Below are positions 44,284 to 55,989 of a DNA stretch of 64,000 nucleotides, one piece after another. The DNA lies in contig JAQOOI010000015.1 in the NCBI GenBank assembly GCA_028554645.1, positions 496,001 to 560,000 of the forward strand, in the 5' to 3' direction. The notes under the pieces were generated by a model. That model saw only the letters and a program-made list of their open reading frames with translations. It did no database searches and was not told where the DNA came from. This stretch comes from Omphalotus guepiniiformis (taxonomy: Eukaryota; Basidiomycota; Agaricomycetes; Agaricales; Omphalotaceae). How positions within the stretch are numbered: the stretch's first letter is position 1; the number at the start of each line of letters is the position of its first letter. The position numbers and the translations under genes were made by a program.

Positions 44284-47200
44284 TCAAACTAGACCAAGTC
44301 CGAGTTTAGAGGCGAAGTGTTTCGCCTTAGCGCTAGGTAGCGCTTTCGTGAGCGCATCTGCAACCATCTCCTCGGTAGGACAATAAATGAGTGTGATTTT
44401 CCCCTCTTCGATGATGTAGCGAATAAAATGATAGCAAATGTCGATATGTTTTGTACGGCCGTGGTATTGGTGGTCGCGAGAGATAGTGATGGCAGACTGG
44501 GAATCTGAGTTCAGCTTCGTACTCGTGGTGCCGATAATGACGAAAGTCGGTTCAAATGTCTGCGAGACAAGCGAACGAATCCAGATACCCTCCTTAGAAG
44601 CATCTGTGGCTGCGACGTATTCTGATTCGGCTGTAGAAAGCGAGACGAGAGTTTGGGAATGAGAAGACCAGCTCACGGCGCCTCCATCTATGATGAAAAC
44701 GTAGCCAGTGATGGCACGGCAATCATCGTTCATGCTGCCATCCGCGTCGACGAAGCCTGTAGGATCCTCATTACTCTCACCATAGGTGAGAGACCAATCC
44801 TTGGTACCACTGAGGTACCTGACCACTCGCAACGCCGCTTCAAAGTGAGTACGACCGGGGTTTGACACGAATCGCGCCAACGTATGAACCGCATACGCTA
44901 TGTCGGGCCTAGTCCCTGCGCATGCGTACATCAGCTTGCCAACTACCTCACAATACGGCACATTTTTCATAGCTTCGTGTTCCTCCGGGGTCTGTGGAGA
45001 CTGAGAGCTGGTGAGAAGGGAATGGGTAGCCATAGGAATGGATGATGGCTTTGCAGACTCCTGACGAAAGTCGCGTACGATCGACTCAATGTACGCTCGC
45101 TGCGAAAGAGAAATGATGCGACGATTACGGTCGCGTGTAACCTGTACGCTCAAGATCCAATGCAATTCGCCTAGATCTGTAATTGTGAATGCTTCTCGCA
45201 GCTTGGATTTGACCAGGTTGATGAGAGTAATACTAGAGGCAATGATGGTAAGATCATCAACAGAAGTAAGGATGATTATGAGCTCGCTGTCGCGCTGACA
45301 AAAGAAGACCGACTGGTCGACCTCGCAGCGATCCATCTCCAACAACTCCTTCAATGTTTTGCCAAACTTGATATACCAGTAACGGCCACTTTGCTTCAAT
45401 CCATAGAGAGGTCGTTTAAGCTGAAGGATGGTGCAATGGGGATTTGGAGACATAGGGTAGCCTGGGGGATGTTTAAGGTAAATAGTTTCATTTTCAATGA
45501 GATCACCATTTAAGTAAGCTCCTTTCACATCCACTTGATGGATTTTGAGGTCGAAACGGGCAGCGAGAGCTAACGCGACGCGAATAGATGATAGTCGAGC
45601 AACGGGGGCATATGTTTCCGTAAAGTCAACACCGTATTGTTGCGTGAAGCCCTGGGCGACTAGACGTGCCTTGTATTTGTCAACTGCGCCGTGCTTGTTC
45701 TTCTTGACCTTAAAGACCCACTTGCTGCCTACGATGTTAGCATTTTCGGGCCTATCAACCACATTCCAGGTGCCATGTTCCATCAGGTTTTTCAGCTCGT
45801 CCTCGATAGCCTGTTCCCACTTCGACCAGTCCTTCGACCGCTTCGCTTCAGCTAGGCTTTTCGGCTCTATTCCCTCAGCTTCTGCCATAGCCGCCTCCAT
45901 CACCAAGCCTTCATCCGGCAAATCTTCGTTCTTGTCAGCTCCAGGTGCCGCATGATCAACATCGACATTCATCCCGCGAGGGAGAACAGTCTGAGTACGT
46001 CCTGTCCCAGTTTGCGTGCCTTCTCCATCCAAGAGACGACGCACGTATGCAGAGGGCTTAATTATAATGTGGCGTTTAGGTCGAGCTTCCGCGGGGTCTG
46101 GGTCACCGGATACAGCCGGCAACGTTACAGCCGGCTCGTCTTCGGATGCGGCAGTGTTGTTTGAAGGTGTGGGTCCAGTGTTGGTGTTGGTTGAATTGAA
46201 ATTTTTGTCTTCCACTACTTCTCTCTCCCCCTCACTGCCAGCAGCCGCGTCTGCTTCTGTGAAGTAGATGGATCGTTCGACCGTTACCGTGCGTGTTTCT
46301 GGCCAGTAGATCTGGTGTCCTTGGCTAACAACGGCGCTGCCAGCATCATCGTTGTAGCCAACCCAACGACCGGGACGAGCACGCGGGAGGAGTTTCGAGT
46401 TACCAGGCGAGTGTACATACACGGTGGAGCCCCATACCGGTATGTTCGCCATGTTCGGTTTAGAACCGTATGCAACTTCATATGGTGTCTTCCCATCCAG
46501 TGCACGCGTCGATGTACGATTCTTAAGCCAAACGGTGTGACGTAGAGCTTCAGCCCACAAGTATTTTGGTAGCCCACTCTCGTGGAGGATTGCGCGGACG
46601 TGTTCGAGCAGCGTGCGGTTAAGCCGTTCTGAGATGCCATTCTCCTCTGGCGTGTCATGTACAGTGACCCTGTGTACTGTTCCTTTCAACTTCAAGTGAG
46701 TAGCAAACTCTTCCCCCATGTATTCTCCACCACCATCAGAAGTCAGGATCTTAATAACTGCTTTTAGATGATTCAAGACCCACGCCTCATACATCAAGAA
46801 TGATTCGTAGACTTTGCTTTTCAGCCGTGGGAGATAGATATGGGTGAGGCGGGAGTAGTCGTCCGTAAACGTGACGAAGTACCGCCTCCCGCTGATGCGC
46901 CGATTTTCGGCACCTGCATTAAATGCCAGGTGATTAGTCATTTTAGGCATTTGCAGTGAGGTATTAGAGGGTTGAAAGGTGCCCGCCTTGTCAATCAAAA
47001 TGTGTTGTGATTTGAGTAATAAAGCATGTTCTATTACCTACGGTACAACATGTGTATCAAGGTTCTAGGCTAGTCAGTACAGTTGTGATGTAGAGGATTG
47101 TTCAATAGCCATCCACTGTTGAATCAGACTCACCCAATCTCGTAACGAGAACTCTGACATCACAACGTCAATTGCATCATATAACTATTAGGGGAACATC

Positions 47201-50200
47201 TTCCTCCGGTCAATAAAGAATAAAAACCCGGCGGAAACTAAAAATGGATGGAACGCGAAATAGAGTCGAAATAATGGATCTAGAATAGTTTTGGGGTATT
47301 TACTCCTTAATTAATCGCCAGGAACAAAAGTTGATCGAGGAAATTTCCTTCGATTAATTGTCCGGTGAAAATTGCTTGACAAGAAACCGGTTAGGAGGTG
47401 TAAAAACTCGATCAGTAAAATTTCTCGGAATACTACTGAATTGAAGGAGTTCCTTTAACAAAACAATGTGATACTTTGAGGGGTATAATTTCTATCAGGT
47501 GATTAATCCTATGGAACCCGGATGCCCGAGAAATGTCAAGGAAATCCGTAAAAATGAAATAAAGGGGCTGAATATTGCCTATAATAAAAATAATGGAATT
47601 AAAACGCATTTTTGAGGTTTGCCTCATAAAATAGACCTATACAAGTAATAATGGACATACTTGGCACAGATACTTACAACCTACATACACGGATATAGGT
47701 ATATATATAAAACAGGACAGTTTAGCTATAATTTCCGTTTTTATTAATTTTGGACTGGCAGTATGTATAAAAGGGCAGTAACCTGGAGAGAGAAAATCCA
47801 GGAGAGTACCATAGAGTCACAGGGTCACTGGGGATCGTCTTTATAACGTGAATCGTGCCTGTGAAGGGAAATCCTACCAAAAACATAAAGTTGCCCTGGT
47901 CTGTTTATAGTCCGGTGTTTATTGCGATATTTTATAAAGATCATTGTTGGTTGAATTGAACTGGTTGTGTTATTGGAATTGGTTGTTTGATCTTGTGGTC
48001 AATTGGTTGTGATTGTGCAGTGAACACCTGTCTTGTTCAAAACCGTCTTGTGCTACTTTTTGCCTTAGTGCATTTTAAAAGCTCAGCTATAAAGTTCTTG
48101 TGATAAAGATATAAAGTTCTAATAAAGAAGCCATAGATTTGGTCGTGCGGAACCTTCGACAACGCCCCCTCAGACTCGCACCTTTCGAGTGACTTGGTTG
48201 TTTTGGTTGTTTTTGGGGTTTTTGTTCATTAGCCCTTTAGCAGTTCATTTCCCCGTTTCATTCTCATCACCGCCTTTCGACTCGGTTGACAATGGACCCC
48301 AGACATCTGAGAAGATGTTCTCGCCAAACGACTTGGCACGTTCACCTCGCCGCTGCTTCGGTACAGATTTGCAAATGGCTTTTGCAAACACGCAGGTATC
48401 GCAACGGGAACTGTTGCTGGTCTCAGTGAGCTCTATGCCCTCCACAAAACCATTCTCGACGAGTTTACGGGCTGCAGAGTGGGAGATATGGCCCATGCGT
48501 TTATGGAATTCATCCAAGGTAATTCTCTCAACTGAGTGTGCACCACCTTCGGGAGGATTGACCAGTTTATATAGGCCATTTGACTTGTAGATCGTGCCAA
48601 CGACCTTTCCGGCTGGGTCAATAATGACAGCCTTTCCATCACCGAAGTTGATATGGTATCCAGCGTCGTCGAGACAGCTGACGGAGATGAGTGTGTTGGA
48701 CAATTCGGGTACATAGAGTACATTGGGCAGGTTGAGGCGATGATTCTCGTTATTGAACATGATACATCCTTCGCCCTTACACGTGGCGGTTAGGACATCA
48801 TGGTTAGCTGCTCGGAAGGATTGTGGAGAGCAGGGTCGAGGTCTGTTGTTGAATAGAGTCATATCGGGTGTCATATGCTTTGAACACCCAGAATCGAGTA
48901 CAACAGATGGTTTGGCACTGTTGCTGTTGCTGTCATCAGCAACGTGCGTCGCAGCCTCAGGCGCAAACAGGACCTCGTCAGACGTGATATAGAGGCCATA
49001 TGCACCATGTCGTTGATACTCCCCTTCTTCCTCGCACTTCTCTTCACTTTCGTCACTGCGCAATGACTCGAGATAGTTCTCGTACCCGTGGTTGCTCTCG
49101 TTGAGCGCATAGCGATAGTCGGCAGGCCCAGCAACCACTTCTCTGAGGGGATGGAAATCGTGCTTCCATTGGGACAGTACGAGACACTTTCCAGCTGCGA
49201 TGACTCCATTAGCATGCCATAGCTTGCGCAGTTCAACGTCACTGAGTGTCGACCCAAAGCTATCTATCTCGTTGAGCAGGTTGGCTTCCGCATCAAATAC
49301 TTCCATGCCATCAGGCATAGCAGGATCTATGACTTTGTTGTTGTCTACAGTAGACATGTACACTCTTATTGAGTCCATACGAGCGTCGATTTCCTCAGGA
49401 GAGTTGAGGAGACCTTCAGGGATGTCTAGGTAATGCCTTTGACTGGGAGGAGCCTCGTCTTCATCGTCGCTTTCGCTTTCAGATTCGGAGTCAGTAATGG
49501 GCTGAAGGTCTGGGAGACCATTCAAGAAGTCAATATCATCATCTTCGAAGATGCTAGATGCTTCGGTTTCTCCATCGTCAGAGTCAGAGGATGAATCAGA
49601 TTCAATAGACATAGCAAGATATGCAAAGTCTTCCTCTTCGACAGCATTTGCGCCTCCTCTCGACGACTTTGCCACATCCCTCTCTTTCTCCTTCCCTTTC
49701 CTCCCCTTTTCGCCATCACCCTCTCTTGACTTCTCCTTATCCCTTTTGGAGTCGCCATCAGGGCAATTATGACGAATATGGCCACGTTTACCACATCTGT
49801 AGCACACAGGGCCTCTGCCCTTTCCCTTTCCCTTATCCCTTCCTGAACCTGATCCTCTGCGCTCTTCGGCTGTGAGAGCCACATCCTTATCCTTCCCTTT
49901 GCCCTTTCCACTATGACCTTTCTCCTCGTTGATTAGGAAGTCGTAATGCCTTTTAATGGCGTCGATTAGATCTTTGGTAGCGACAGCTGCTCCAACAAGA
50001 GCAGCACCTTCAATCATAGTGTTGGCGAACTTTTGGTATTCTTTCGGTAAGATTTTCAGGATGTGGGATCGATGTTCAACGTTGCTGACTTCTCCTCCAG
50101 CATTAAGGATATTGTCAATGATTAAGTCGTCTTCTTCCAAGAATTTGCGTAGATCCACGTTTGCTCCACAGGTACGAGCCTCCCATTTGGCTTTCATTTG

Positions 50201-50719
50201 GGAAACTTTAACCTTGGTTTTGACCTGTACCTCTCGCACTAGGTTCAGCCAAATGTCACGGACAGTATTAGCATTCCTAGTAACCTTCCGCATGAGATTA
50301 TCATTGAGGCGATCACATAGCATGGAGCGGGCCTGGCTCTCGAGCTGGGTCCAATGATTGTGGATGGACAGTTTCGTGCTATAGTCAGCTGCAGCTGGGT
50401 TTTCGGGCCTCGTCGGGGGAACGAAGCTCATCAGGAACAGGTGGGAGATACCAGCACCAAACGCAGCGATGTTCCAGCGCTCTCGAAATATGGTGAAGTT
50501 GGAACCATCGGGAATGACATTTGGAACTTTCGAGAAGTAATCGGCTTGATGCGAAAAGTGTGTTTGGTTGGTCAATGGCTTGGCAGGTGAGATGAATGCT
50601 GAGGGAAGTGGGGCGACTTCTTCAGTCATGCGCTGGAGCCTTGCGGATGGGGTCGGTGTCGAAGCTCGAACAACAGCTTCAGCACCAGCTTCAGCACCAG
50701 CCTCGGAGACGGATGACAT
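44284..50719 (-). pseudogene. Copia gag-pol polyprotein, split by an insertion
   Basis: The 5' part (50719-48270) has a gag region, a CCHC knuckle (CYRCGKRGHIRHNC) and a long acidic spacer. Protease (VVLDSGCSKHM), the gag-pre-integrase zinc site (HKRMGHIS ... CDTCVFAKA) and the first catalytic Asp of integrase (FSDVWGPLS) follow. The 3' part (46888-44284) resumes at RRYFVTFTDDYSR with the rest of integrase (SDGGGEY, ENGISERLNR). It continues with reverse transcriptase (ARLVAQGFTQ, VDVKGAYLNGDL, active site SVDD where YVDD is usual) and RNase H (STAESEYVAA, TKHIDI). Removing 46893-48269 with one CCGC copy restores SKGG-RRYFVTF in frame. Gag and pol would be one uninterrupted reading frame of about 1,655 codons. 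Confidence 0.9.
46893..48269 (+). mobile_element. Solo-LTR-like element 'c' inserted in the copia integrase
   Basis: It is 1,377 bp, begins TGATG and ends CATCA, with CCGC on both sides (46889-46892 and 48270-48273). It has no coding region, but it has a TATAAAAG at about 47766 and the shared box TGCGGAACCTTCGACAACGCC at 48146-48166 near its end. These traits fit a long solo LTR. Its first 221 bp recur at 35182-35403. The 4-bp duplication is shorter than the 5 bp usual for LTR elements, so another element class is possible. Confidence 0.65.
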
Positions 50720-50775
50720 AGTTGGGTAGGGGAATTTTTAGTGAGACACAAAATAAATCTATTCGGTTTAGCAGC

Positions 50776-50795
50776 GGGGCTCGGGGCCCATAACC
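50776..50795 (-). other. Copia primer-binding site, initiator tRNA-Met anticodon arm
   Basis: Directly after the 5' LTR the element strand reads GGTTATGGGCCCCGAG. GGTTATGGGCCC is complementary to the eukaryotic initiator tRNA-Met anticodon arm (GGGCCCAUAACC). This matches the half-tRNA priming known for Drosophila copia. Confidence 0.7.
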
Positions 50796-51199
50796 TAAAG
50801 AGATATAAAAGTGCTTCGAGGATTCTATAGAAATAATAGAAGGACTCAGAGTGCAGCGTAAGAAGCGTCTAAACGAGTATATTCACCTATAGAAATAATA
50901 GAAGGACTAATGTATGTAAGTAACAGGAGAATATACAATGTAACGAAAGTAGGCTCACCTCAGAGCGCAGCATAAGAAGCGTCTGAGGTGCCGAGAGCCC
51001 GATTCTATCCTATAAGGCAGAAAGATATGTATGTACTGCTTTGTACATGAAACTACGGAGTAAAGAAAGAGAGTGAGTCGGCCGCAGGCCGACGATGTAA
51101 GCGAAGCTGTACTACTTTGGTCCATGTTTGTAATTACCCATACGTGTATCTAAGGTGTCCGTTACTAACTAGAATGGCCATAGAAATATATATTCAACA
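50796..51199 (-). repeat. Copia 5' LTR
   Basis: It is the same length as the 3' LTR with about five base differences, followed by the TTTAT target duplication. Confidence 0.95.
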
Positions 51200-51338
51200 T
51201 TTATTCCCATTGCAATTGAAATTGGACACAGAGTACAGACTTTGGGAAAACACAGATTTCTTGTACAGAAGTGAGTCTCTCTCTAGCATCATAAACTGTT
51301 TTTTGCCAATCTATGCTGCCAGAATTGAATCATCATCA

Positions 51339-51599
51339 ATGTCCAACTCAACTCAAAGCTCTAACTCCATTCCAAAGCACTTTCTGATTGCAGAGATATC
51401 AAAGCAATTTGTGGCACCTGTGAAGAGCTATCAATCATCAGACCTTCCTTCTGATTCTAGAACACAGACACCCTCACCTACACCCACAATTCCAGAGTAC
51501 GAAGAAAGGGATTTGAGTGTGGATGAAATCCAGGCACTTCTCAAATTCCATGGAATTAAGATTAGAGATTATGCCTTTGAGAAAAATTCTGTGTGGTAG
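51339..51599 (+). CDS. Small unrecognised gene or 3' exon next to the copia insertion
   Basis: The frame starts MSNSTQSSNS and encodes 86 residues. The middle is Ser/Pro-rich (TQTPSPTPTIPEYEE), followed by RDLSVDEIQALLKFHGIKIR, which looks helical. The frame is also open upstream to the copia target site, so an earlier exon may have been cut off by the insertion. It precedes the Plavaka transposase on the same strand and may belong to that transposon. No domain is recognised. Confidence 0.4.
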   Translation: MSNSTQSSNSIPKHFLIAEISKQFVAPVKSYQSSDLPSDSRTQTPSPTPTIPEYEERDLSVDEIQALLKFHGIKIRDYAFEKNSVW

Positions 51600-51699
51600 A
51601 TCTAACATACACTGATCAAAATCAATCTGATATGCTCAGGTGACAAGAGTTATCTAGTAGAATTGTGATTGTTAACAGTGTATTGCATTATGTTTTCTC

Positions 51700-52150
51700 A
51701 CATTTGTCTCCTTGTGAGAATGAGTTTGTAGTGTTCTCTCTCACATTTAATATTTTCAGTACTAAAGGCTTGACATGTTCATGTGGACTGTATAGAAGCC
51801 AGATGCTGTGTTTCTTTCTCTCACAGTTGTCTCCACATGAGAGTGAAAGAAGACACTGTAATTCTATTAGACAGATGTATGATATAACAATCAGAACTCA
51901 ACTCAAGACTTCATATGTTCATGTGGACTGTGTAGAAGCCAGATGCTATGTTTCTTTCTCTCAGATTTGTCTCCACATGAGAGTAAAAAGATGATATCAA
52001 AACTGCTTTTGGATATTTTACCAGACAGACATATAATCTATATCAGAACTCAAGACTTGACATATCCATGTGATCCTGTATAGAAGCCAGATGTTGTATT
52101 TCTTTCTCTCACACCTGTCTCCACATGAGAGTGAAAAGATAGTACTAAAT
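51700..52150 (+). repeat. Four degenerate repeats of 120-150 bp
   Basis: The phrase TAGAAGCCAGATGCTGTGTT..CTTTCTCTCACA..TGTCTCCACATGAGAGTGAA returns at about 51790, 51930 and 52080, with a more diverged copy near 51700. The array is non-coding and lies directly before the Plavaka transposase gene. Confidence 0.75.
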
Positions 52151-52249
52151 TGTATCTGTTTTTGGATGTTCACCAAACAGATGCTTTAAAGACAATCAAG
52201 CATGGACTTTTATTCCTTACCTCCCTTACTTCTATATCATTCTCATCCA

Positions 52250-55200
52250 ATGCCTTCATGTCCACACTGCCACAAAGACTTCCATCCCAAAGGCTTCAAT
52301 AGACATGAGAAGGCCTGTAAAGCTAGGCTCAGTCAACAACAACATGATTCTCACTTTGAGGAGCAATATATGTCTAGGACAGGTACAGATATTTTGATTT
52401 GACCTAAACAATTTCTAAGTACATCAATGGTTAGAATCAGACACTCCTATTAGTCCTATAGCTTCAAGCATCCTAACCAATAATATGGGTATGTATTTAA
52501 TTCTCAAGAATTTTATATTTGTTGAGCATCTCAATAGTTATGGATCTATCTCAAAGTTCAGAACTTGGTGTGTGACTCATTCTACTATTCTATATTAAGC
52601 TGACATTCAAATTAGATACAGATACTGGGACTATACTTGTGTCTGCTTCCCAAGAAGATTCAGCACCAGAATTAGATGACATCCGCACCTACTATCATCC
52701 AAACTCTGGCAAGCCAACCACAACAGATCATTTTCATGACTACACAACAAACTCTGATACTCCACCTACTCCACCTGCAAGTTCTGAGCCATGGAAACCA
52801 TTCAAGTCACGGATTGATTTTGAAGTTGCACAATTTGCACTTGAGGCAGCTTTAAATGAAAATAGGACAGATCAGCTTCTCAAACTCCTAAAAAAGAGTT
52901 CAGAGGGTGAGATAACAAGCTTCCTCAAGCATAAGGACATTGTAGCAGCTTGGGAAGATGTGTCAAAGAATGCCACATCAGTATGTAATATTTTTTATAG
53001 TCAATGGAAAAATGCTGAATATCTAATATAGTTCACACACTCAACAATTGAAGTACCATACACTGACCGTTCTGGTACAGTCATTGAAAACTTTGATGTA
53101 TATCACCGATCACTATGGGACTGGGCAATGGATCTGTTACAAGATCCAAATCTTCAGTCAAGTTTTGAGTGGGATGCAAGACAGCTCTTCAAGTACAATG
53201 GTACTCAATTTGTCCGGTTCTTCCATGAACCCTGGACTGGAAATAGATGGTGGGAAATTCAGGTAAAGATTAACATTGATCTCTAAAATATAACATAGCT
53301 AACATAGCTTTAGTCAAAGCTTGAAGACCCTAATGGAAAGCCACTTTTCTTTATTTTATATGCAGATAAAACCAAATTATCATCTTTTGGCACTGAGAAA
53401 GGCTATCCTGTCATGGCTCGTATTGCCAATCTTCCTGTAGGGATGAGAAATGGAGATGGAATTGGAGGTGGTAGGGTTGTTGGATGGTTGCCTGTGGTAT
53501 AGCTCATTCTGCATCACTTTGAATGTAATTTCAATTCTCTAATCAGGTATCTGAGACTGAAGAAAGAAAAGGCAAAGCAGCATTCACAAAGTTCAAACGT
53601 GTTGTGTGGCATGAATCTTTCAAAGAGTTACTTCAATCAGTTGAAAAGTATGCAAAGACAGGTATATGGATACAGCTTTTCAAAGGGCAACAATTACATC
53701 TGTATCCATGTATCTTAATCTTGTCAGCTGATTATGAAGAACAGTATGCTTTCTATCTTCTATTTTAAAATACTGAAGAACTTATAAATCTCTAGGACAG
53801 TAATGACACTAACAAGGGGAACAAATAGCAAAGCACCTTGTCCTGTGTGCATAATACCTTCAGAACACCTACTTGATCTTGGTCACAGTGATTCACTTCG
53901 TACTACTCAATCAATGCAGTCTATTTTTAACACACATGATGAAGAAAAACTAAAGGAAGTAGGTCTTCGAGACATTGAAGTAAGACTTTCTATCTATCTC
54001 TTTTATCTACTTATACACTAAAATAAAACCTAGAATGTCTTTTGGAGACTTGGAGACAATTCTGATCCATACTTAGCTACATCATGGGATCGTCTACATG
54101 CATATTCATTAGGTTTATTTGGAAACCATTTATGGGGAGCTGCTCAGGATTATATCAAGAACAAACCTAAACATGTAGCAGGCCTAGTAGATAAGCAGTA
54201 TGTTTTTTCATCATATACTAGTTTAATAGTACTGACTTACAGCTGGGCTAGAATCTCTGAACTTCCAAGATGGGCCAATTTGAACCACTTTGAAAATGTG
54301 ATTGGTGTTCATTTTGCTGATGCCACAAAATTTGAAGACATTGCAAAGGTGTGTTGAAAATATTAATTAATATCTAACAAGATAGTATAATCATATTTGA
54401 TAGCAAATTGTATATGCATTGCATAATGTCTTTGATGAGACAACAGATCCTGCAGGATACTGTCTATTGAAGTGCTTGCAGAGCTTCAAGGAACTTGATA
54501 TGTATGCACAACTAACTGTGCATACAGAATCAACCCTTGCTCAAGGAAGGCAGGAGTTATCAGTGTTCCAGCAGCTGATGAGAGTAAGTGATATTTCAAG
54601 ATTGTATATTTAGGATACTAAGAACTTTTTCCAGGAATATATTGATGTTGATGCTGAGGAAAATCCAGACTCAGATAGAAAGAATTGGAGTTTCCCAAAG
54701 ATGCATACCCAGAAGCACCTCTTTGATGATATTGAAGCAAAGGGAGTTACAAGAAATTTTGGCACCAAAATCAATGAAAGTATGCATGAACCACTCAAGA
54801 AATCCTATCAACTGCGCACAAACTTCAAGAATGTAGCACCTCAGGTATAGATTTTATGTCTAAACCCTATTTTCTTTCTCAATTAATCTTGAGCCATCAG
54901 ATACTACATGTGGATCATTGCTCCTATATTGCAGCATGGATCCAATATGAGATTGACTATCTTGATACTTGGAACTCTGATCTGCAACACAAAAACTCAA
55001 AGTCTGATATACAACATGTTTCTATGGGTGGAGAAAGCAGCTTCAAACATACTTTCAAGGATCTGGAGTTGCAGGCTGGACAAGATTTAGCATTTGAGTG
55101 ATTCCGATTGCGGTTAGCTGGATTTTTGAATACACTTCTACCAGCATCTGGACAAGGTCTACCTGGTGGCAAACCAGTGGTTCTCCATCCAGAGGATACT

Positions 55201-55712
55201 GTATGTGATCCATTGTTCACTTACTCTCTAATAACAAAGCTATTTGAATACAGATTATTGAGTGGCGCTATCTCAAAGTCAACTATGAATCCGTAGAGGA
55301 TTGGAAGATGAAGACTGATCTTCTGCGATGTAGTCCAAGTTTCTACAATCATCCCCGTTATGATTGTATTCTTGTCAGACATGATGAGAAGACATACTTC
55401 TTTGCCCGCCTCATATTTCTTTTTGAATGCACAGTTGGAGACACCATCTATCCACTTGCACTTATTCATCTATATGACGAGCAACTGCGAGGTTCTATCA
55501 ACTGTCATCGGGACACTGATCTCTGTCTATATCGAGTTCGGGCCAGGTCACGGAGTAGGTCTGCATTCATATCTGTCAACTCAATTGTTCGTGGAGCACT
55601 ACTTGCAAAGGACTATGGTTCAGATCTATCAGAAGGACAGGACTATCTGATAATGGACTCTATTGATAGTGATATGTTTTTAAGAATGAAATCTCTGAAT
55701 TATATTCACTAA
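52250..55712 (+). pseudogene. Plavaka-family (CACTA-like) transposase, 13 exons, one nonsense codon
   Basis: Exons: 52250-52382, 52622-52980, 53032-53262, 53314-53496, 53547-53661, 53728-53743, 53796-53979, 54034-54197, 54243-54348, 54404-54583, 54614-54844, 54901-55200 and 55254-55712. All phases agree and give 887 codons. Exon 6 is only 16 nt. The protein begins with a C2H2-like finger (MPSCPHCHKDFHPKGFNRHEKAC). It then carries the Plavaka signature blocks: WWEIQSKLEDP, FILYADKTKLSSFGTEKGYP, CPVCIIPSEHL, LPRWANLNHFE, NWSFPKMHTQKHLFDDIEAK and MHEPLKKSYQLRTNFKN. The single defect is TGA at 55099-55101 (LAFE-stop-FRLRLAGF), probably from CGA. Everything else is open, so the gene died recently. 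Terminal inverted repeats of the transposon were not found. Confidence 0.85.
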
Positions 55713-55989
55713 TAATCTGTAACTAGTACATATGGTAAACATGTTATTTCTAGCTTTGACATTTGCACCGGCTGATGTGTCATGAATGAAATCTGGACTC
55801 ACATTCCAGCCTCAATTGATATGTATCAGAGTGTCTATAGCCCAGTACATCTAGCTTCCTTCAAGCTATGGGTCTGACCAGTATAAGACTTAGATATGCA
55901 TATAATTGTTTGTATTAATAATTGCCACTGATAAACATACACTTACACTGCAAACACTATTCCCGACCATTGTTGTCTCTTTGTCAAAC

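Larger units (their letters stand above)
43873..51199 (-). mobile_element. Ty1/copia element with a nested solo-LTR insertion
   Basis: The element is 7,327 bp with 404-bp LTRs at 43873-44276 and 50796-51199, which differ at about five sites. TTTAT is duplicated at 43868-43872 and 51200-51204. It is transcribed on the minus strand, with the gene order gag, protease, integrase, reverse transcriptase, RNase H that defines Ty1/copia. The LTR begins TGTTGAATATA on the element strand. A polypurine tract, GAGGGGGAG, lies at 44277-44285. A 1,377-bp element (46893-48269) interrupts the integrase. Confidence 0.95.

Noticed and set aside
46893..47113. Helitron end (GCCGATTTTCGGC hairpin near the terminus)
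   Set aside because: No CTRR end or TC start, and the insertion duplicated CCGC, which Helitrons do not do.
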